This document shows, in pieces, positions 21,701 to 31,100 of a stretch of DNA of 64,000 bases. The notes beneath the pieces were generated by a model. That model was not told the origin of the DNA and did not search any database. It saw only the letters and a program-made list of their open reading frames with translations. How positions within the stretch are numbered: the first letter of the stretch is position 1; each line of letters begins with the position of its first letter. The stretch comes from Mytilus trossulus (taxonomy: Eukaryota; Mollusca; Bivalvia; Mytilida; Mytilidae), in the NCBI RefSeq assembly GCF_036588685.1, contig NC_086378.1, forward strand, positions 36,309,578-36,373,577, written 5' to 3'. Position numbers and translations under genes: made by a program.

Positions 21701-23481
21701 ACAACATGGCCTACCTTTGAGAACAACATGACCTACCTTTGAGAACAACATGACCTACCTTTGAGAACAACATGGCCTACCTTTGAGAACATCATGACCT
21801 ACCTTTGAGAACAAAATGGCCTACCTTTGAGAACAACATGGCCTACCTTTGAGAACAACATGGCCTACCTTTGAGAACAACATGGCCTCCTTTGAGAACA
21901 ACATGGCCTACCTTTGAGAACAACATGACCTACCTTTGAGAACAACATGACCTACCTTTGAGAACAACATGGCCTACCTTTGAGAACAACATGACCTACC
22001 TTTGAGAACAACATGGCCTACCTTTGAGAACAACATGACCTACCTTTGAGAACAACATGACCTACCTTTGAGAACAACATGGCCTACCTTTGAGAACAAC
22101 ATGACCTACCTTTGAGAACAACATGGCCTCCATTGCCCCCATCTCCTCCGTCAGGACCACAGAATTCTTTATTTTTTTGACTAGTGAAACACATAACTCC
22201 ATTGCCTCCTGCTCCACCTGTCACTTTCACTTTTTTGAAATCCACAAAAAATGTTTTCTGAAAAAGTAAAAAATAGACAGAATGATACAAAATAAGCAAA
22301 TTATGATGAGCTTCTTTTAAGCCAGGTCTTATAAAAAGCTATAAAAATCTACTATCACATTTCTTGTCATATGAGAGATTAAATTATATATATATACAAA
22401 ATGTTATATAACTCTGAAATCTAAGAAATCACAAGAACTAGTTACAATAAATCTTTACTTTAGATGTTTTTGCTGATGGGTAATTAAAGATCAGTATCCT
22501 TTTTTATTCAAATATGGGGGTCTGGATGTGGGATACTCATTTTTATATTTTTTTAAGACTATAATTTGCTCAATTCTTTTTTTGTTCATTTTTGTCTATT
22601 CTTAATTTTTTGTCCATCATTCTCTATTTTATCCTTTTTTAACACATCATTGTTATCTATTCTTTAATTTTTCATATTATTCTCTATTCTTTATATATTT
22701 CAGCACCCCATTATTCTCTAAAATATTCTTTATTTCTTTCCCATTATTCTCTATAATATTCTTTATTTCTTTCCCATTATTCTCTAAAATATTCTTTATT
22801 TCTTTCCCATTATTCTCTAAAATATTCTTTATTTCTTTCCCATTATTCTCTAAAATATTCTTTATTTCTTTCCCATTATTGATTAATTCTCTAAAATATT
22901 CTTTATTTCTTTCCCATTATTCTCTAAAATATTCTTTATTTCTTTCCCATTATTCTCTAAAATATTCTTTATTTCTTTCCCATTATTCTCTAAAATATTC
23001 TTTATTTCTTTCCAATTATTCTCTAAAACATTCTTTATTTCTTTCCCATTATTCTCTAAAATATTCTTAATTTCTTTCCCATTATTCTCTAGAATATTCT
23101 TTATTTCTTTCCCATTATTCTCTAAAATATTCTTTATTTCTTTCCCATTATTCTCTAAAATATTCTTTATTTCTTTCCCATTATTCTCTAAAATATTCTT
23201 TATTTCTTTCCCATTATTCTATGTTCTGTAAACCTCTTTCCAGACCCTCATATTCAAACTGGTATTTTTTTTAATTATTGTTTGAATGATCAAATAAAAG
23301 AAGACATTGATATCTAATCTTAGTGAATCAAAGAAAAATCATACTACACCCTTACTCTGTTGATTTTAGACTTAGCCTTGTGAGGTTTCAATGGTTGAGC
23401 AGTTGACATCAGCCGAGCCATATCTCTTTTAAAAAACATAGCAATTTTGCTGTATGTCATCAAATATCCTGCATTTGCCAT
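15770..23481 (-). CDS. MTG2: Mitochondrial ribosome-associated GTPase 2 (Obg family)
   Basis: This is a complete Obg-type GTPase that acts in maturation of the large mitochondrial ribosomal subunit. Six coding exons, in transcript order: 23356-23481, 22110-22257, 18627-18742, 17612-17833, 16795-16933 and 15770-16164. They join in phase to 381 residues plus stop, near the size of the animal protein. Residues 1-42 are basic with few acids, like a mitochondrial presequence. The glycine-rich Obg fold runs from about 50 to 200 ([26 protein letters not shown]). The G domain has G1 GFPNAGKST (206-214), switch PFTT (230-233), G3 DIPG (253-256), G4 NKID (320-323) and G5 SAK (346-348). Characteristic stretches include [17 protein letters not shown] and [20 protein letters not shown]10 is less likely, because the sequence follows the MTG2 branch throughout. 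A TTTATTTCAG acceptor upstream of the ATG suggests a separate 5'-UTR exon. Intron 2 carries the 22-bp minisatellite, which starts at the exon 2 splice site. Confidence 0.92.
17371..17571. mobile_element. MITE-like element family E, copy 2, in MTG2 intron 4
   Basis: The ends CACTGTGGATTCA and TTGAATCCACAGTG are inverted, with TTTCATGGATTATAGAAAA and ATTTCATGGTTTTGCC inside. It ends about 40 bp before the exon 4 splice donor, so the frame of exon 4 appears to run on into it. Confidence 0.6.
18130..18300 (+). repeat. Dispersed repeat in MTG2 intron 3
   Basis: Phrases such as CTAAAACCGAGGGAAACGCA and AAAATGTAACACACACAGAA match a repeat I recall as common in mussel sequence. No second copy is obvious in this window. 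Confidence 0.4.
19672..22131 (-). repeat. 22-bp minisatellite carrying the MTG2 exon 2 splice donor
   Basis: About 111 tandem units of 22 bp. On the MTG2 sense strand each unit contains TTCTCAAAG|GTAGGTCATG or a GTAGGC variant, which is the last bases of exon 2 followed by its 5' splice site. The first unit overlaps coding sequence (HVVLK, 22110 upward), so the array grew out of the exon-intron border into intron 2. Nearly every unit keeps GT after AAAG. Some have GTATGT (for example at 20121, 20341, 20649), and one at about 21880-21900 lost the T and so the donor. Using any donor but the exon-proximal one shifts the frame or adds a TAG, which appears in frame in the second unit. Confidence 0.95.
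20021..21350. repeat. Higher-order repeat, 528 bp (24 units)
   Basis: The variant CTTGGAAAAAAACATG occurs at 20021, 20549 and 21077, spaced exactly 528 bp, which is 24 units of 22. The variant CATGACATAC occurs at 20121, 20341, 20649, 20869 and 21177, repeating the same 528-bp period. This shows block duplication inside the minisatellite. Confidence 0.85.
22110..22257 (-). CDS. MTG2: MTG2 coding exon 2 (Obg glycine-rich part)
   Basis: The exon runs from a TTTTTCAG acceptor to CTCAAAG|GTAGGT. It encodes [16 protein letters not shown] and [14 protein letters not shown]. The last G and the first two bases of exon 3 make an alanine codon, which fixes this donor rather than the next one 22 bp downstream. 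Confidence 0.9.
22516..23249. mobile_element. MITE-like element family J with expanded internal repeat
   Basis: The ends are GGGGGTCTGGA (22516) and CCAGACCCTC (to 23249), in inverted orientation. The inner sequence next to the right end matches the element at 34215-34435 in the opposite orientation. The interior is mostly the 33-bp array. It lies in MTG2 intron 1. Confidence 0.6.
22690..23222. repeat. 33-bp minisatellite
   Basis: About 16 units contain ATTCTCTAAAATATTCTTTA followed by TTTCTTTCCCATT. The period of 33 is a multiple of three, so a frame stays open at 22879-23070; I do not treat it as coding. One unit near 22880 carries a short GATTAATT insertion. Confidence 0.9.
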
Positions 23482-24499
23482 TTTCTTCTTATCTTGAATT
23501 GTCAACACTGTGAGCTCTGAAATAAAAACATAACTATTTTATATATTGTTTGTATAGATTTCATAACACTATTCTAATATGACATTGTAGCTTTGAAAAC
23601 AAAGACATGTGTTGTTATTCCAATAAAACATGGGCTGCATATGATTGGCTTCAGAATTGAAATTTCAAAGCTGGAGATCAAAATGAACATTTGTGTTTTT
23701 GTTGCCCACGAAGAAATTAATCAAATAAGATTATGAAACCAGTCTTGAAGTAAGTTTACATGTATCTGTTCAATTTTTATAGTGAAACCGTTGATTTTAC
23801 ATTGTTGTATGTAAATAAGGAAATCAACAGTTAAAGACCCCCTGAATGGTGGCTAAGGTAAATAATTCAAACTCAAATTACGTCAAATTGAAACTCAACT
23901 ATTCAATTGACCTATAAATGATTTTCATGAACAAGACATTTCTTATTTGCAAATTTTGAAAGACAATTATATATCACATTGTTTAATAATTTAAGAGGTT
24001 GGACATATTTTAAATCAAAATACCTCTGTATTAGAAGTGTTAGATTTTGTTTTAAACCAAGATCAATACACAAGATTACGATTTTGGTATTATGAACTGC
24101 AACATCGTTAAGACCTTGGGTTATATGTGTGGAAACATGTCAAAGGCCATTACCATTCTAAGATATTTGCATTATGAGATCATTTTTTTTCATGAAAAAT
24201 TGGAAAGTTCATGTATGCATGCAACAAATCTATCAATCCAGATTTAGGAAAACTCACCATGTGTTGTGATAAAAATGATTAAAAATTGAATTGCAAATTT
24301 TAGGATGGCATCATCAAAATTTTGTTTGATATCATTAATCTTAAAAGGAAACATCAAGGACGTATAACTAACATATATACGTCCTTGGAAACATGCATAC
24401 AAGTAAAGACAGTAATTCATTTTATATGTCACAATATATAAAGATATACATAATGACATATGTCATCAAGGATTAGTATAGTCAATTATATACTGTCAT

Positions 24500-24838
24500 G
24501 ACTGTAAAATTGAGAATGGAAATGGGGAATGTGTCAAAGAGACAACAACCAGACCATATTAAAAACAACAGCAGATGGTCACCAACAGGTCTTCAATGTA
24601 GCGAGAAATTCCCGCACCTCAAGGCGTCCTTCAGCTGGCCCCTAAACAAATACATACTAGTTAATTCAGTGATAATGAACGCCTTACTAATTTCCAAATT
24701 GTACACAAGAAACTCAAATTAAAAAAATACAAGACTAACAAAGGCCAGAGGCTCCTGACTTGGGACAGGCGCAAAAATGCGACTGGGTTAAACATGTTTA
24801 TGAGATCTCAACCCTCCCCCTATACCTCTAGCCAATAT
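24500..24838 (+). repeat. Dispersed repeat family C, full-length copy
   Basis: It runs from AAATTGAGAATGGAAATGGG through GGTCTTCAATGTAGCGAGAA and AGGCTCCTGACTTGGGACAG to CCCTCCCCCTATACCTCTAG. It is the inverse of 4195-4578. The open frame at 24498-24722 belongs to it. The flank 23520-24500 has no gene I can support. Confidence 0.75.
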
Positions 24839-24984
24839 GTAGAAAAGTAAATGCATAACAATACTATATATATATAATAGATATTTCAGCTGATCTGTAA
24901 CAATTCCATCTTCATGCCTTATATATCATGTACTGTATTACAACGCTAGATTAAAACTGACGAGAAAGGTACCACCCAGTCACC

Positions 24985-27405
24985 AAAAGCTTGAATATTG
25001 TTGTGCCGCCCAAGTAGTTGAGTGGTCGAGGGAAGAAGGAAAACTTCCAAAACCTTGGAAACTAGCAAATGTAAAATTTATAAGGAAAATGGGAAAGTCA
25101 ACATATAATAACCCTTCTTCATATCATCCAATTAGTCTCACAAGTATACTGGGTAAAGTTATGGAAAGAGTAGTAACATCTAGACTAGAAGGTTATATAG
25201 AGACCAATTCCATATTGGATCCAGAACAAGAAGGGTTTCGTCACTATCGCTCTACTGAAAATGACTTGTTAAGTTTAACTCAAAACATCTTTAATGCCTT
25301 TAATAACAACGAATTTATATTAGCAGTCTTTATTGATCTTGAAAAAGCATACGACAGTGTTTGGAGGGAAGGACTTCTCACAAAACTTTATGATAATGGT
25401 GTTAAAGGTAACATCTGGAATTGGATCAACAATTTTTTAAAGGAAAGACAAGAAAGGTGTGTGATTAACAACCATAAAGGAAGCTGGTTTGAAACCAAAA
25501 TAGGTCTCCCACAAGGATCAGTTATAGCTCCACTTCTTTTTAATATCTTTATCAAAGACATTTTTGCTAACCTATCATGTAAAAAGTGTAAATTTGCTGA
25601 TGATGGTACTGTATGGATAAATGGAAAGAACTTGAATGACATGGAGAAACTGGTACAAAAGGATCTTAACATAATCCAGGATTGGACCAAAAAATGGAGA
25701 ATTAATTTGAGTATTGAAAAAACAGAATATTGTATATTTTCAAGGAATGGTCTAATAAAGAAAATGAATTTACAACTAGAAGGTAAATTGCTTAAATATA
25801 ACTGTAATCCAAAAATATTAGGAGTAACGTTAGATGAAAAACTATCATTTCTCAAACACATCGAAAATGTGGAACAAAAGGCACATAAAGCAATTAGCCT
25901 TCTTAGAATGATCAAAGGAGTTGCAAAAGTCTCTACAAAAATTCTACTTCAAATTTACCAAAGTATTGTCCTTTCCACCTTAGAATATGCATGTAGTGTT
26001 TGGCAGACCTGTGAAACCAATATAACAGACAAACTGAACAAAATTCAACGAAAGGGATTAGCTATATGCCTTAATGTTACCCCAACATCAAGTGTAGAGA
26101 CTTTGGAAGTAGTTTCTGGAATCCTACCAATACATCTGCGTAGAGAAGAAATTGCAACTCGTACACTTGCAAAAATCAACTCATATGATATCTCCATTCC
26201 AATAAAACAAATCCTGGATGATTGGAAAACAATTGACATCCCTGAAAAGTATGTATCTCCAGTGGGAAAAATGATTCTTCAGGCAGAAGACATGAAGGTA
26301 TGTACAGGTGTTGATGTAAATGGTATAGAAGCAGAATTTCAGTTTAATGGGTTACAAAGATATAAATCTCCTCCAGATTATTGGAAAAACCTTGGAAATT
26401 CCAAATCAAGATCAACAGACCAAAAAAATGTTGGAAAACACATAATAATGGAAAAACTAAGTCATCTTCCAGCAAATTCATGTATAGCATTTACTGATGG
26501 GTCCTGTCTTGGTAGTCCTGGCCCTGTAGGAGCAGGTGCTGTCATTTTTCCATCAAATAATCAACCACAAATTGAAATTAGTAAAGCTGTATCCAAGAAA
26601 GGATCAATACTACTCGGAGAACTGATCGCCATTAAACTTGTTGTTGACCACTTTTTAATATCAGAAAACAGACAAAACACAGACTCAATTACACTTTTTT
26701 CAGATAGTCAGACCTCCATTGGAATTTTTACTTTAAACTGGAAATCAGAAAATTACATCAAAGTCATAAGAGAAATTAAGAAAAAACATGAAAGTATTAA
26801 AGATGAATGGAATTCCATTAAATTTTGAATGGACACCTGGTCATGCTGATATCCAAGGAAATGACATTGCTGATTCACTGGCCAAAAAAGGAGCTAAAGA
26901 AGCTGAAAAAATTGAAGAACCATCAGAAGTAACCAGGCAGGATATAAAACGTGCAGCAAGAGAAAGTGTTTTAAGAAAATGGCAGAACCAATGGGAATCA
27001 AGTCAACGTGGCAGAAATTATTATAACTATCATCAAAAAGTTTGTCAAAAAATACAAAAAGATTTACCATCCAAATGGTCGTTTTCAATTATTACTAGTT
27101 TGAGAACAGGTTATTGTGATCTAAATGATTACAAATCCAAAATCATACCATCAACAGACAAAAATTGTTCCTGTGGAGAGCCAGAAACTGTAGAACACTA
27201 CCTTTTACATTGTTCTAACTATGAGGAGGCTAGAGAGAGGATGAGAACATCTATTTACTTTATAACAGGAAATATACATATGGATTTAGACACCTTACTA
27301 GGAATCGATGAAGAAGACATTAATAGAGACAATCGAAATGAGATATTGTGCCATCTGGAAAATTATTTAACGGAGTCTGGTAGATTCAAAAACACTATAC
27401 AGTAA
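24985..27405 (+). pseudogene. 5'-truncated LINE: reverse transcriptase and RNase H, frameshifted
   Basis: This is a non-LTR retrotransposon of the kind that carries RNase H after the reverse transcriptase (I-like superfamily; clade not assigned). The readable frame starts near 24990 with PKPWKLANVKFI, well inside the RT domain, so the endonuclease and any ORF1 are missing. Counting from the ATG at 25089, RT motifs are YHPISLTS (12-19), FIDLEKAYD (81-89), GLPQGS (139-144) and FADD (169-172). RNase H follows with FTDGSC, LLGELIAIK and LFSDSQ. The frame then stops at 26828, and the RNase H end (EWTPGHADIQGNDIADSLA) continues in another frame from about 26790 to 27405. A CxC...H...C cluster (NCSCGEPETVEHYLLHC) closes the protein. 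One small indel therefore broke the ORF, and the copy looks inactive. Confidence 0.88.
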
Positions 27406-27580
27406 AAAAACACTATAATTCTAAATCAAAATTAAGTCAAAATTTTTTAAGCAGCAGCCACCATTTCAATTAATTACATGAGTGAACATTACATATGTGA
27501 AGAAACTACAAAAGAGGAAACGTACACAAGTGTTTACAGTGTCATTTGGGACACTTACTAAAGACTAAAGACTAAATAGC
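27406..27580 (+). mobile_element. LINE 3' UTR and simple tail
   Basis: After the stop the sequence is AT-rich and ends in a short tandem ACTAAAGACTAAAGACTAAA (27557-27576), typical of the simple-repeat tails of I-like elements. The true 3' end is placed here by inference. Confidence 0.5.
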
Positions 27581-27720
27581 GTGTTGGATACAGAGCAGGT
27601 GATTTGGTGTCATGAGTTTGAATTCCCACTAGGGAATAACAAAAAAGTTGCGAAAGCAAATTTACAGATCTAACATTGTTGGGCTGATGTTTAGACGAAT
27701 TATATAAATACTAATTATAA
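27580..27720 (+). repeat. SINE-like element directly behind the LINE tail
   Basis: GAGTTTGAATTCCC resembles a tRNA B box. It is followed by TTGCGAAAGCAAATTTACAG and CATTGTTGGG, also found at 3478-3545. It could be a molluscan V-SINE such as RUDI, but I cannot confirm the family. Confidence 0.4.
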
Positions 27721-28129
27721 TCCTTGATTTCATTAAAATTAGTCTGTCTACTATTTTTTAGCTGATTATTTTATCGTATACTGATATTGAGAATAACCTT
27801 ATAGCATAACATCTTCTTCAAATACCCAGATCATGCTTCATTAACAACTGCTTACCATTTAAAATAATGCTTTCTGATAGAAGTGGTACAAGTTGTACAA
27901 CAATCATGAAATGAACACTTTACCTGTTTATAAAAAAAAATACGTTTTATTGTTATTTTGTATAATAAACCATGTAGGGGTCTCCTGATTGATATTTGAT
28001 AAGAATTAACAATGATTGATACTAAAGACATAAGAAGAATTAGAAGAATTTTTTTTTATCAAAAATATTTACTGCAGAATAGTGCTGTCATACGATGAGG
28101 TCAAAGGTAACGATCAACAGAGCAACAAC

Positions 28130-31100
28130 ATGGTCGTCAAAAAGGGAGACGAGATTTTGATGAAATCTATGTTGGAGGATGACCCCAACTCCAATGAATC
28201 TGTTGTCACAGAAAAACCCAGATGGGGACCTCAGCATGCTGGTGCCAAGGAATTGGCTGGTCAATATACAATGGGTAAAGTATTGAACCAGATTTAGCTG
28301 TTAAATTTATGCTTATGCAACTCCTCACGTACGGTATCACAGGCACTTGTTTCTACAAGTGCCTGTGTACGGTATTCAGGATGCTTGTTGATTTTACGAC
28401 CTTTTCTGCACTGCAAACTTTCAGCATACTTGGGAATAATATATATCTATGTTGTTCCCATATCATAGTAGACCCAGGATATATGATAAAAAGTTTCTAT
28501 TGTGTCACTATAGCTAGTAAGGGGGTCTCATTGGGGGGGTTCCAATCCCGGATCCTGCTTACTGTTTTGTCAGATTCCTGTATCCCCCTTACACTATGTA
28601 GGTAAGCAATTTTTTTATCATTTCCTAGGTCCTGCTAGACCTCATTTCCCGTTTTCACAACACAATAATATGACTTTCACGTGTCACGCATACAAAAAAT
28701 CGGCAATCCCACGTCAAGCTAAGACCCCAATGAGACCCACTAGTAACTTGAAACACTGGATTCAAACATCTCTAATTACACAATTTAGGCTGTTGTTACT
28801 TGTGAAAAGCATAGGCGGATCCATGGAAAAAATTGTTGATTTTATAGTGAATCACTGAAGTGTGACTGAAGCAGGGCCCCCTTAGGTCAGTCATTCCCCC
28901 CTCTTAGTGACCTTACAAAAAGTTCTGGATCTGCCACTGAAAAGTATTAAAAATCTATATGTTCATATTTCTTTTATGAATCTTTGTGGTAATTATCATA
29001 TGCACAAATTTGCAAAAAGTTGTTTGCTGTATCCATTGTTACAAACTGTTGTAAATTAAACAATTGTTTGGGCTGCAGACTGAGTTTGTTCCTTCCCTCT
29101 AGGTACTCCATTTACCTGTTCCCCATGGCAATTGTAAATCCCCATTTAAACTGATTGGTATTTGTCATGACACTCACCAAATGTAGGAAATAAAGTCAGT
29201 AATATTGGTAACTTGGACCAGAATTTCACCAAATGAAAAAATCTTTTATTTATTATGTTATTTCTCAGTCTACACATTTGTAAACATTCATGACATTGTT
29301 GTTTTATAACCATATATATACCAACATGCAAATACAATTTATTTAAGGCTTACTTATTTTATCAATTTTAAAATGTATATTTGCAGGGAAAAGAATACAA
29401 GAGACCATATGCCTTTTTACTGCAATAGGACTTATTATATGGAATTTCACAAACCTAGCTAGATATTTCCAACCAGAAAATTGGTACTTTATACTTGTCT
29501 CAGCTAGTAAGTATGCTGGTTAATGCTTGAAATTTGAAAACATATATAAACAATTTAACATGATAAAATTTTATACAGATTCCACTACTGCATCAAGTAT
29601 CTTATATGTTATCTTCTATTCCATGTATTAAACCAGTTACATTGGAATACCACAAACATTATATATATATATATTGACATCATAATTGGATCAGATGCAA
29701 TGAAGAATTGAAATAAAGTTTTCCTACAGTTTCTTACCAAAAAAATCAACTATTTATTAAAAAAAACACATATTTATGCTAAAATCATTTTGGAAATTCA
29801 TAATGACATATATATATATACATAGATTGTCATTATTAACAAAATTGAAGTCTCAGAATTGAAGAAAAGTTGATTGTCTCAAACAAATAGCTACCAATAG
29901 CTCAAATGATCTGTACATTCACACAAATTCAAATGCTGCAGGATAACATGGATAAAGAAAAATCAAATCATAAGCTTTATACTTGAACATCAAATTAACC
30001 ATGGCAGGGATCTTTTCAATTTGTTTTCACTGTCATAGCAACCTTTTTTGTTCAGTCCAGAATTTGGTGTTTATATCGAAAATAAAGTAATCTTTTATGC
30101 ATATATGAAACTTCCAAAAGATTTGAGTTGGTCATAAATAGATATAGGAAGATGTAGTATGAGTGCCAATGAGACAACTCTCCATCCAAGTAACAATTTA
30201 TGAAAGTATACCATTATAGATCAAGGTATGGCCTTCAACACAGAGCTTTCGCTCACACCGAACAGCAACTGAGCAAGCTATAAAGCCAGTTTACCTGATC
30301 ATTGTGATTGGCTGTATATATGATTCAGACCTGTAGATTGCTTTTAATGGTTAAATGTATGCTGGCTTGCTGTATTATTGGTCAATACTGAACATCTATA
30401 ATTCTTGAGCACATGCCAGAAGGAATAAGGGTAGCAAAAAGTCATATGTGCGGATAATTTGCCACTCTTGATTGATATATATATATAACAGTATTTAATG
30501 GATTACTCACATAATGGACCCACAAGTGTTGCCAATCATAAGAATATAATATGTAAATTAAATAAAATTGAGAATGGAAATGGGGAATGTGTCAAAGAGA
30601 CAACAACCCGACCGTAGAAAAAAAATAAAAAAAAAAATAAAAATTGTTCACATCTGTAGATTTTAATGTTGTTGTGCCTTTCATAGTTGAATTTTTGTGT
30701 TTATGATATACATGTTATGAACATCGTTTGTTAATAAAATGTTTCTGTTCAGTTTTAGGTATACTGACTGCAGATTTCTTTAGTGGACTGGTCCACTGGG
30801 GAGCTGACACTTGGGGATCAGTGGAATTGCCTATCTTGGGAAAGGTAATAATTAATTAATCACAGAGTTATTAATGCCTTTGTGGGAGGTCATGTTATGT
30901 TTTTTTCTTCAAAGTACACTTCTCATGTGATAGATTTTGTATATTTATGGTCAAGTCCTGCTACAAATTTGAAATTTATCAATATAAATATTGTTAAAAC
31001 AAAACACAATCACCAAACGATAACTAATTTTAAGTACATGGTTCTTTTTTGGTGATAAACATGTCGGTTTCTTTATAATTTTATCATTTTTCTCTGATCG

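Noticed and set aside
19672..22131. CRISPR-like array
   Set aside because: The units are adjacent with no spacers, the host is a eukaryote, and the unit derives from an exon-intron border.
22879..23070. Frame with repeated [11 protein letters not shown] over the 33-bp array
   Set aside because: The period is a multiple of three and the array is intronic to MTG2; no sign of a gene.
25388..25915. 175-residue minus-strand frame
   Set aside because: It is antisense to the LINE reverse transcriptase, whose motifs on the plus strand are unambiguous.
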